Assembly (NCBI GenBank): GCA_027038155.1
Contig: JALVXW010000141.1
Span: 1-11,797, forward strand
Length of the DNA: 11,797 bases
Reading direction: 5' to 3'
Source: Sulfurovum sp.
GTDB lineage: Bacteria > Campylobacterota > Campylobacteria > Campylobacterales > Sulfurovaceae
The position numbers and the translations under genes are program-made. This document shows, piece after piece, positions 1-5,679 of this stretch. The notes beneath the pieces are model-generated. The model had not been told where the DNA came from and did not search any database. It saw only the letters and a program-made list of their open reading frames with translations. Every line of letters begins with the position of its first letter. The first letter of the stretch is position 1.

Positions 1-18
1 ATAGACTCTCCAAAATTA

Positions 19-27
19 TGCTATACT
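19..27 (+). promoter_or_regulatory. Extended -10 promoter for the AbiE-like cassette
   Basis: TGC followed by TATACT forms an extended -10 element (TGnTATACT) about 20 nt before the GTG start of the first gene. A -35 element cannot be judged because the window begins here. The ribosome binding site AAGGAG (37-42) follows, 6 nt before the start codon. Confidence 0.5.
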
Positions 28-48
28 AATTGCAAAAAGGAGTCAATT

Positions 49-363
49 GTGCAAAAACAGCAGATACAAAATATTTTAAAAGATTGCTTTTGGGAGTACA
101 ATTTTAGTAAAGAAGATATCCTCTCTCTTGCAAAAAGTAAAGATAGACAAGAGCAGATGTTTCTGTTTTCCAAAATTTTAGAAAATGCCAAAGAGCTTTT
201 AAAAAGCATGAAGATTTTTGATAAAAAAGATTTAGAAAGATTGATAGAGTCTTATCGTGTACCTACCTTTAAACATGCGTATATGGCAAGAAGATTGAAT
301 ATAGTAGAGTACTATTTTTTAGATAAACCACTAACAATCAATGAGTTGAAATGGGTAGCATAG
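49..363 (+). CDS. Small helical protein, putative antitoxin partner of AbiEii-like toxin
   Basis: A 104-aa protein, with no signal peptide or membrane segment visible and rich in Lys, Glu and Leu, so probably a cytoplasmic helical protein. The start is GTG, with AAGGAG 6 nt upstream. The gene overlaps the following nucleotidyltransferase gene by 13 nt, so the two are almost certainly co-translated. Type IV AbiE systems normally have an AbiEi antitoxin of roughly 200 aa or more with an N-terminal winged helix, placed before the AbiEii toxin. This protein is about half that size and shows no obvious such domain. An FWEY motif near residues 14-17, followed by helices, recalls short uncharacterised proteins (DUF6922-like) sometimes found next to nucleotidyltransferase toxins, but I cannot confirm that from sequence alone. 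A role as antitoxin is inferred from position only. Confidence 0.7.
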   Translation: MQKQQIQNILKDCFWEYNFSKEDILSLAKSKDRQEQMFLFSKILENAKELLKSMKIFDKKDLERLIESYRVPTFKHAYMARRLNIVEYYFLDKPLTINELKWVA

Positions 364-992
364 ATTATAAGAAACTTTATAGTTTACAAGATGAAGTTTT
401 AAAGAGAGTTTTTGAGGTAGAAGATGCGTTTTATCTCACAGGTGGTACAGCTCTTTCTCGTTTCTATCAAGAAAAACGATACTCTGATGATTTGGACTTT
501 TTTACCAACAACTCTACACGATTTAACTTTGCTGTCAAAAATATTTTAACAGAGCTTTCAAAAGCATTTAGCATAGAGACCGAATTGGATTCAAGAGATT
601 TTGTGCGTATTAAGGTAGATGATTTGTTGCAAGTGGATTTTGTTAATGATAGAGCACCACGATACAAAGAGCCACGAGTTTTAGAAAATGGCTATAAGAT
701 TGATACTATTGAAAATATATTGAGTAACAAAATAACTGCCGTAATAGGTCGAGACAATCCAAAAGATATTTTTGATATTTATCTTATTAGTCGGTACTAC
801 TCTGTGAATTGGCAAGAGATATTAGACGCTGCACAAGAGAAGTCTGTTTTTTCTATAGATGATTTGATTGTGAGGTTAAAAAGTTTTCCTTATAGGTTAC
901 TTGGCAGTATTAATCTGATAGATGAGAGATTTTTGGATACATTTAAAGATGATTATACTGCTTTGATTGAGAAGATAGAGCATTTTTGCTAG
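351..992 (+). CDS. AbiEii/AbiGii-family nucleotidyltransferase (putative toxin)
   Basis: A 213-aa protein of the AbiEii/AbiGii (DUF1814) branch of the DNA polymerase beta-like nucleotidyltransferases. The signature motifs are all present: GGTALSR at 31-37, then R43-x-S45-x-D47-L-D49-F giving the two metal-binding aspartates, and a third acidic residue in QVDF (D96). The C-terminal part carries K127, R134 and the KDIFDIY segment (138-144) typical of the family. Members are type IV toxins that transfer nucleotides to tRNA or other targets, neutralised by the upstream partner, and several protect against phage. ATG 351 lies inside the preceding gene and has only a weak ribosome binding site, so translation is probably coupled to that gene. 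The family is clear; toxicity and target are inferred. Confidence 0.88.
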   Translation: MGSIDYKKLYSLQDEVLKRVFEVEDAFYLTGGTALSRFYQEKRYSDDLDFFTNNSTRFNFAVKNILTELSKAFSIETELDSRDFVRIKVDDLLQVDFVNDRAPRYKEPRVLENGYKIDTIENILSNKITAVIGRDNPKDIFDIYLISRYYSVNWQEILDAAQEKSVFSIDDLIVRLKSFPYRLLGSINLIDERFLDTFKDDYTALIEKIEHFC

Positions 993-1032
993 CTTCTACT
1001 GACTTATGATTTTACTCCTCATCTATTTTAGA

Positions 1033-1038
1033 TATAAT
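1033..1038 (+). promoter_or_regulatory. -10 element of the exbB-exbD promoter
   Basis: A perfect TATAAT sits in the 77-nt gap after the AbiEii-like gene, about 32 nt before the exbB start. No convincing -35 is seen at 17 nt, which is common for Campylobacterota housekeeping promoters. The ribosome binding site GAAGGA (1058-1063) lies 6 nt before the ATG. Confidence 0.5.
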
Positions 1039-1069
1039 ACTTTGAACTGAACCCTCTGAAGGATTTTAT

Positions 1070-1507
1070 ATGCCCATTGAACAGATAAAAGAGATTGTGG
1101 ATTATGGCGTTATTGGACTGCTCCTGTTTTTAAGTTTTATTACTTTTGCCTATGCCATAGAGCGTCTGCTCTACTACCGCAGTATTGACTTAAGCAGCTA
1201 CACCCACAAGTTAGCCTTGGAGATAGACCTCTCCAAACGTCTTGGTACTTTGGCAAGTATAGGCTCAAATGCACCCTACATAGGGTTGCTTGGTACTGTA
1301 CTTGCTATTATCTTAACCTTTTATATCATCGGTGACCAGCAAGATACCATTAACCCAGGGGAGATTATGAAACACCTGGCCCTTGCACTCAAAGCCACAG
1401 CAGCAGGACTGGTTGTAGCCATACCGGCAACAGTAATCTATAACGCTCTACTCACCAAAGTAGATGTACTTCTCTCTCGGTGGGAAATCATGCAGGACGA
1501 GAAGTAG
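1070..1507 (+). CDS. exbB: ExbB-type TonB-system energiser (MotA/TolQ/ExbB proton channel family)
   Basis: A 145-aa inner-membrane protein with three membrane segments at about residues 13-31, 68-88 and 106-127. The family hallmarks are GLLGTV (72-77) and the ALKATAAGLVVAIPA segment (106-120) that lines the proton channel. At about 145 aa it matches the short ExbB of Campylobacterota (ExbB2 group); the E. coli protein is about 240 aa. ExbB forms a pentameric channel around ExbD helices and couples the proton gradient to TonB. The gene is followed 2 nt later by exbD. No tonB gene lies in the window, so the partner must be elsewhere. The receptor at 5680-7548 is a possible client. TolQ or MotA are the alternatives, but the length and the neighbour favour ExbB. 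Confidence 0.9.
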   Translation: MPIEQIKEIVDYGVIGLLLFLSFITFAYAIERLLYYRSIDLSSYTHKLALEIDLSKRLGTLASIGSNAPYIGLLGTVLAIILTFYIIGDQQDTINPGEIMKHLALALKATAAGLVVAIPATVIYNALLTKVDVLLSRWEIMQDEK

Positions 1508-1509
1508 GT

Positions 1510-1887
1510 ATGCGTAGAGAACGATTTGACAAAATGAATGTTGTGCCATTCATTGACATTGTTTTGGTACTGCTTGTAATTATTTTGGCGACCTCCACCT
1601 TTGTTAAGAACCAAACCATCAAAGTAGATTTGCCTACAGCCAGTTCCAAAAAGGCTGAAGATAAAAAGTCTATACACATCGCCATAGACAAAGAGGGCAA
1701 ATACTTCTACGATAAAGAGGCGTTACCTCTTGATGCCATTGAAGCCAAACTACTCAAACTTGACCCCAAAAAAGATTTGGTCTCTCTACACATGGACAAA
1801 GCTTCAGCATTTAAGTATTTTGTCTCAATCATAGACATCTTAAAAGCAAAAGGGTTTGAAAATATCTCTATTGTTACGCAACAGTAA
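1510..1887 (+). CDS. exbD: ExbD-type TonB-system energiser (ExbD/TolR family)
   Basis: A 125-aa protein with a short cytoplasmic N-terminus, one membrane helix (about residues 12-31) and a periplasmic ExbD/TolR domain. The NVVPFIDIVLVLLVI stretch carries Asp16 in the position of the proton-carrying aspartate of E. coli ExbD (Asp25). I chose ATG 1510, 2 nt after the exbB stop, over the in-frame GTG at 1480. The GTG would put ten extra residues before the conserved MRRERFDKMNVVPF start and overlap exbB by 28 nt. The protein pairs with ExbB in the TonB motor. The gene ends head-to-head with the thioredoxin-like gene after a 17-nt gap with no visible terminator. Confidence 0.9.
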   Translation: MRRERFDKMNVVPFIDIVLVLLVIILATSTFVKNQTIKVDLPTASSKKAEDKKSIHIAIDKEGKYFYDKEALPLDAIEAKLLKLDPKKDLVSLHMDKASAFKYFVSIIDILKAKGFENISIVTQQ

Positions 1888-1904
1888 TAACTTAAAACCG
1901 CCCC

Positions 1905-2222
1905 CTACGACACCATCATCTCATATGGGCGTTTAAGTTGCTCTGTCAGTTTATGCAAACTCACAGCCCTACCCTCACGTGCAAACTCACGCCCATCCAT
2001 AAAGACTAACATTGTTGGCACAGAAAAGACTGAATAGTATGCAGCTATCTCAGGATTGGCGTGTGCATCCAGATAGATTTGTTTGAGTTTCGGAAACTCC
2101 TTGTCAAACACCTCTTTAAACTTAGGTCTAAGTGCATGGCACACATTACAGTTCTCTCCAGAGAAATAGAGAAGTACTCCTGCCTCTTCTTTTATGGTTT
2201 GTTGTAGTTGTTCTAGGGTCAT
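1905..2222 (-). CDS. Thioredoxin-like protein (CNVC active site)
   Basis: A 105-aa thioredoxin-fold protein. The sequence GENCNVCHAL places a CxxC redox motif at Cys25-Cys28, and SVPT gives the cis-proline (Pro69) opposite the active site. The following stretch, MLVFMDGRE, matches the usual beta-strand and turn. There is no signal peptide, so it should act in the cytoplasm. CNVC differs from the classic CGPC of TrxA, so the redox potential and clients probably differ from housekeeping thioredoxin. The start codon overlaps the stop of the upstream Phd-like gene by ATGA (4 nt), making the two a translationally coupled operon. It is a co-chaperone-like or stress-linked thioredoxin only by guess; the fold is secure. 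Confidence 0.85.
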   Translation of the reverse strand: MTLEQLQQTIKEEAGVLLYFSGENCNVCHALRPKFKEVFDKEFPKLKQIYLDAHANPEIAAYYSVFSVPTMLVFMDGREFAREGRAVSLHKLTEQLKRPYEMMVS

Positions 2223-2449
2223 TTTTGTTCCTTATCATTAATACTTTTAAAATTTATACTTGAAAATTCACTATCATCCTCAATACACTCTCCTATAGAA
2301 ACCAAATAACTCCTCAACCTCACATACTTCTCATAATCCATCACCACCACAAAAGGTTTGTCACGCTTGGTTACAAGTAAATCATCACGTAGTGCATCTT
2401 GTAGTCTCATACTGTTTTGCTTTAAATCAGAAGCGGTAATGGTAGTCAT
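2219..2449 (-). CDS. Phd/YefM-family antitoxin-like DNA-binding protein
   Basis: A 76-aa protein whose first 50 residues follow the Phd/YefM pattern: an MTTITASDLKQN start, a central helix, then LLVTKRDKPFVVVMDYEKY, with the usual hydrophobic strand and Tyr-containing helix. Family members bind operator DNA through the N-terminal domain and neutralise a RelE/YoeB- or Doc-type toxin with the C-terminal tail. Here the tail is short and acidic, and the next gene (ATGA overlap) is a thioredoxin-like protein, not a toxin. AAGGA (2456-2460, minus strand) lies 6 nt before the ATG. The protein may be an orphan antitoxin acting only as a repressor; no toxin was found on either strand nearby. Confidence 0.8.
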   Translation of the reverse strand: MTTITASDLKQNSMRLQDALRDDLLVTKRDKPFVVVMDYEKYVRLRSYLVSIGECIEDDSEFSSINFKSINDKEQK

Positions 2450-2460
2450 GGGTGTTCCTT

Positions 2461-2486
2461 TTGTCTATTTGGTACATTATAGACAA
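2461..2486. promoter_or_regulatory. Inverted repeat over the phd-like promoter (candidate operator)
   Basis: A perfect 8-nt inverted repeat, TTGTCTAT (2461-2468) and ATAGACAA (2479-2486), is separated by 10 nt. Its right arm overlaps the minus-strand -10 element TATAAT (2481 to 2476) of the Phd-like gene, and its left arm abuts the ribosome binding site. Phd/YefM proteins repress their own operons through palindromes in exactly this position, so this is a likely autoregulatory operator. The arms are seen; binding is inferred. Confidence 0.55.
2476..2481 (-). promoter_or_regulatory. -10 element for the phd-like/thioredoxin operon
   Basis: TATAAT on the minus strand, 27 nt before the ATG at 2449. 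No good -35 hexamer is visible upstream. It lies inside the inverted repeat described separately. Confidence 0.5.
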
Positions 2487-2512
2487 TAAAAGCTTAAGGG
2501 AACCTCTAACAA

Positions 2513-2539
2513 TAGGTGGGCAGGAATGCCCACCCTACA
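2513..2539 (-). repeat. REP-like palindromic hairpin
   Basis: GGTGGGCA (2515-2522) and TGCCCACC (2527-2534) form a perfect 8-bp GC-rich stem with a 4-nt loop, extended by TAGG/CCTA with one bulged base. On the minus strand the element reads GTAGGGTGGGC followed by its complement, a type of short palindrome I have seen scattered between genes in several bacteria and often tied to RAYT (REP-associated tyrosine) transposases. Its GC content stands out from the AT-rich surroundings. No T-run follows on either strand, so it is not a standard intrinsic terminator. A single copy is present in the window. Confidence 0.5.
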
Positions 2540-2563
2540 ACAAAGTTTAAAGTGACTTAGGAG

Positions 2564-2569
2564 TATAAT
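2564..2569 (+). promoter_or_regulatory. -10 element of the yebC promoter
   Basis: TATAAT about 34 nt before the yebC start, with a ribosome binding site AAGGA (2590-2594) 9 nt before the ATG. The -35 region is poor. Confidence 0.5.
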
Positions 2570-2603
2570 ACCTGCAATCATTTTATAACAAGGATAGAAA
2601 GTT

Positions 2604-3341
2604 ATGGGTAGAGCATTTGAGTACCGTAAAGCAGCAAAAATGAAAAGATGGGGAACCATGTCGAGGGTATTCCCTAAACTAGGCAAAATTATCACTATGG
2701 CAGCAAAAGAGGGAGGAATGGACCCCGATATGAACCCTAAGCTTCGTACTGCCATCCTCAATGCCAAAGCACAAAATATGCCTAAAGACAACATTGATGC
2801 AGCCATCAAAAGAGCAGCTGCAAAAGATGCGGCAGATATTAAAGAGATTACCTATGATGTTAAAGCAAAACATGGGGTACAGATGATTGTTGAGTGTGCC
2901 ACAGACAACAACACAAGAACCGTTGCCAATGTCAAAGCTATCTTGGCTAGAAACGGTGGAGAGATGCTTACTTCCGGTTCACTTAATTTCATGTTTACAC
3001 GCAAAGCAGTCTTTGTCATTGACAAAACAGAAGATATGGATGTTGAAGCGTTAGAGCTTGACCTGATTGACTATGGATTAGAGGAGATAGAAGAGGATGT
3101 CGAGCCTCAGGAAAATGGTGATGATGTTGCTATTTTACGAATCTATGGAGAGTTTACCTCTTTTGGAGAGCTCTCCAAGGCCTTTGAAGAGCGAGGCATT
3201 GAGCCCAAAAAGTCCACACTGGAGTACATTGCCAATACCCCCGTAGATCTAAGTGATGAACACCTAGAAGAGGTAGAGGCACTTATTGATAAACTTGAAG
3301 AAGATGAAGATGTACAGACAGTCTTCACAAACATAAACTAA
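2604..3341 (+). CDS. yebC: YebC/PmpR (TACO1) family protein
   Basis: A 245-aa protein of the usual YebC length. The N-terminus, MGRAFEYRKAAKMKRW with a nearby KLGKIITMAAKEGG, is close to the family signature, followed by NPKLRTAILNAKAQNMPKDNI and the GGEM..SGSLNFMF core. The C-terminal third is strongly acidic, as usual. YebC proteins were long annotated as transcription regulators. More recent work on bacterial YebC and mitochondrial TACO1 points to a ribosome-associated role in helping translate polyproline stretches. The gene stands alone between divergent and convergent neighbours, and its stop lies 12 nt from the stop of the c-di-GMP gene on the other strand. Family assignment is firm; role in this organism follows from the family. 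Confidence 0.95.
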   Translation: MGRAFEYRKAAKMKRWGTMSRVFPKLGKIITMAAKEGGMDPDMNPKLRTAILNAKAQNMPKDNIDAAIKRAAAKDAADIKEITYDVKAKHGVQMIVECATDNNTRTVANVKAILARNGGEMLTSGSLNFMFTRKAVFVIDKTEDMDVEALELDLIDYGLEEIEEDVEPQENGDDVAILRIYGEFTSFGELSKAFEERGIEPKKSTLEYIANTPVDLSDEHLEEVEALIDKLEEDEDVQTVFTNIN

Positions 3342-3353
3342 AAGCCCTAAAGA

Positions 3354-5240
3354 CTACTTTATATAGTGGTCTATAGGTGCAGGTCTTCCAAAATGGTATC
3401 CCTGTGCATAGGTAATGCCTATCTCTTTAAGTATCTCGCAAATCTCTTCGTTCTCTACAAACTCGGCTATCACCTCTAGTTTCAATCTCTCTGCTAGCTC
3501 TTTAATGGAGTGCAGTATCATTTTGCTACGCTCTGGGAAGGTCAGGAGTGTACCTATAAGACTACCATCTATCTTAAGAATATCTACATCAAGTTTTGTC
3601 AGGTATGCATAGTTGGCATACCCACTACCAAAATCATCTATGGCGACTTTGGATCCATATTTACGTAATTGCCCAAAGATAGCATTAACCTTTTCATAGT
3701 CAAAAATATCCCTATCCTCAACAATTTCAAAAGTAATACGTTTAGATATTTTTTGACACTTTTTAAGATATTTATCAATCATCTCCATCAAGTGGGCATT
3801 ATACAAATCATTCAAATCAAGGTTCATAGAGATTTGTACAGTAGGATACTTCTCAAGTGTACCAAATACATCCTCTAAAACCATTTTACTCATCTTGATA
3901 TATTGACTGGTATCTTTAATCGCATACAAAAAGTAGTAAGGGGAAACTATTTTTGATGTATCATCTCTGTCAATCATTCTCACCAGTGCTTCATACTTTA
4001 CTGTTTTGTCTTGAGTAATATCTACAATAGGCTGATAAAGACAACAGATTCTTCTCTCGCTAATCGCCTCTTTAATATAGTCCAGGTTACCATATTTGAG
4101 CTTATCATTCTCGCTATCATCAATTATCTTTAGATGATTTTTTCCCTTATTTTTAACAAGCATGAGATGCTCATCTAGAACGCGTTGCACATCCGAATAT
4201 AATTTACTTTCAGAAGAGATACGTAGTGCACTCATTGAGACTTGCAAATAGAGGGTATGTCCATCCAGTTCATAAGGTATTGTTTTTATCTCTTTGTAAA
4301 ATGCCTCTGTTAGTGTCTTAAAATCATGTGTCGTTTTTGGCAAAAAGATTAAAAATTCTGCTCCGCCAGAGGCAACAATTTTGGATCCATAAATAAGCTT
4401 GTTTTTCATACGTTGCACAAACATCTTGATAAGTTTATCTCCAAATGCATACCCATACTTCTTGTTAATATCTTTAAACTCATCAATATCAACCAAAAAA
4501 GCGTTATACTCTGTAATCTTTTTTTTGCTAAAAAAGTTATTGATATAGTATTTTGTGTAGGCTGTCGTTTTATCAATCGTGAGTGAGTGGTTTAGATGAT
4601 AGTATCTGTATGCCAAAAATATAAGCATTATCATACTCACAAGCAAAAAGAGTTGCATCCAGTGAACAATACGCATCAAAGGAGAGTTAAATGTATTTAA
4701 GTAGTTGGCATAGGTACTTGAGAGTTCTAGACTAAGCAGTGCCTCTGTTTTGCCATCAACCAAAATAGGGTAGAGAATTGTCATCCAGATATCCTCTGTA
4801 TCTCCTACTTTTTTCTGTTCGATAATTTGCATTTTGCCTGTAGTGTATGCCTCAACAAACTTATTGCTCTTGGGGATAAATATCTCCTTAAATGCTGCCT
4901 TTTCCTCTTTTTTCAAAGAGCCATCAAGCAGAAATCTAAAGTGACCATTTGCATCTTGATAGAGTACAAACATATAGATAAACTGTTTAGTCAGAAATGC
5001 CTCTAAAATTTTATTGAGGTCCTCTCTTACCCCTCTATTTTTTTCTAAAGTTTCAAGAATGGTGTTGTCTGTTTTTTGCCTAATGAGTGTAGCAATCTTT
5101 TGTGCATACTGCTCTGTTTTGACAAGCTCCTCTCCTCTAAGCTTTTGGGTACTCTTTACAATCGAGAGTTGCAAATATCCCGCAATACCAAACAGTATGA
5201 CAATAAACAGAATAGTGCCCTTCTCAAAATGTTTTCTCAT
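3354..5240 (-). CDS. Membrane c-di-GMP protein: periplasmic sensor, degenerate GGDEF, EAL
   Basis: A 628-aa inner-membrane protein with membrane helices at about 9-28 and 192-212, flanking a periplasmic region of about 160 residues that resembles a Cache-type sensor (a WMTILYPI strand, then LLSLELSSTY). The GGDEF domain (about 220-375) keeps the first metal-binding motif, LVDIDEFKDINKKYG (D251), but its active-site loop reads GGAEF (292-296), so cyclase activity is probably lost. The EAL domain (about 385-628) looks complete: E417 in EAL, N473, E505, D535-D536 in DDFG, K556, E593 and Q613. A c-di-GMP phosphodiesterase controlled from the periplasm is the likely function, with GGAEF perhaps binding GTP as a regulator. 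The ATG overlaps the stop of the upstream secreted protein by ATGA. Confidence 0.92.
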   Translation of the reverse strand: MRKHFEKGTILFIVILFGIAGYLQLSIVKSTQKLRGEELVKTEQYAQKIATLIRQKTDNTILETLEKNRGVREDLNKILEAFLTKQFIYMFVLYQDANGHFRFLLDGSLKKEEKAAFKEIFIPKSNKFVEAYTTGKMQIIEQKKVGDTEDIWMTILYPILVDGKTEALLSLELSSTYANYLNTFNSPLMRIVHWMQLFLLVSMIMLIFLAYRYYHLNHSLTIDKTTAYTKYYINNFFSKKKITEYNAFLVDIDEFKDINKKYGYAFGDKLIKMFVQRMKNKLIYGSKIVASGGAEFLIFLPKTTHDFKTLTEAFYKEIKTIPYELDGHTLYLQVSMSALRISSESKLYSDVQRVLDEHLMLVKNKGKNHLKIIDDSENDKLKYGNLDYIKEAISERRICCLYQPIVDITQDKTVKYEALVRMIDRDDTSKIVSPYYFLYAIKDTSQYIKMSKMVLEDVFGTLEKYPTVQISMNLDLNDLYNAHLMEMIDKYLKKCQKISKRITFEIVEDRDIFDYEKVNAIFGQLRKYGSKVAIDDFGSGYANYAYLTKLDVDILKIDGSLIGTLLTFPERSKMILHSIKELAERLKLEVIAEFVENEEICEILKEIGITYAQGYHFGRPAPIDHYIK

Positions 5241-5677
5241 AGCTCATCCAAAATAAACTTACTGTACCCAGCAGGCAGACTAATATTATGCTCATTGAGA
5301 CGATCTTGCAAAAAGAGATACTGAGATCGACTCTTTCTCCAATAAAAAGCCCCTATAATACGTTTAGATGCCTCTAGGTATTTGTATTTTGTCGCAAAGA
5401 GTATGGTTTTACTGCTTAGCTTACGCTTTTGTACCTCCTCTAGCACTCTATCTGAAGTTATCATCACAAAATCTGCATCTTTTAAGTAGGGTACCAAACG
5501 AATAAAAGGTGATGAAGCAAATACCTTTTGATACTCTCTATCCTCCACATAAACAGAGATTACCTCTTTGTGAAAGAGGTGTCTAAAGAGATGATGATAG
5601 AGTTTTAGCGTACTCTCCCTCTCCATTGCATAGAGTTGCCCAAACAGAAGCAAGAGGGTGAATACTATTTTTTTCAT
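5237..5677 (-). CDS. Secreted periplasmic protein, divergent YfiR-like
   Basis: A 146-aa protein with a clear signal peptide (MKKIVFTLLLLFGQLYA, cleavage likely after Ala17) and no cysteine. The order of elements fits the YfiR/DUF4154 family: an N-terminal helix, a strand near ISVYVED (40-46), DADFVMITSD (67-76) where YfiR has its Asp-Ala-Asp-hydrophobic strand, then a C-terminal amphipathic stretch ending in a helix. Similarity is weak, so this is inferred. YfiR proteins sit in the periplasm and restrain an inner-membrane GGDEF protein. The gene lies between a TonB receptor and such a protein, which supports that reading. ATG 5677 lies 2 nt after the receptor stop; a TTG at 5683 has GGAG 8 nt upstream and is the alternative start, adding two residues and overlapping the receptor gene by 4 nt. 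Confidence 0.75.
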   Translation of the reverse strand: MKKIVFTLLLLFGQLYAMERESTLKLYHHLFRHLFHKEVISVYVEDREYQKVFASSPFIRLVPYLKDADFVMITSDRVLEEVQKRKLSSKTILFATKYKYLEASKRIIGAFYWRKSRSQYLFLQDRLNEHNISLPAGYSKFILDEL

Positions 5678-5679
5678 TT

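Noticed and set aside
1480..1509. In-frame GTG start for ExbD at 1480
   Set aside because: It would overlap exbB by 28 nt and add ten residues before the conserved ExbD N-terminus; ATG 1510 directly after the exbB stop fits the family.
2513..2539. The hairpin as an intrinsic terminator
   Set aside because: No run of T follows the stem on either strand, and no gene ends just before it.
2477..2809. Minus-strand open frame of 110 aa over the yebC start
   Set aside because: It is antisense to the highly conserved YebC N-terminus and crosses the yebC promoter and the hairpin.
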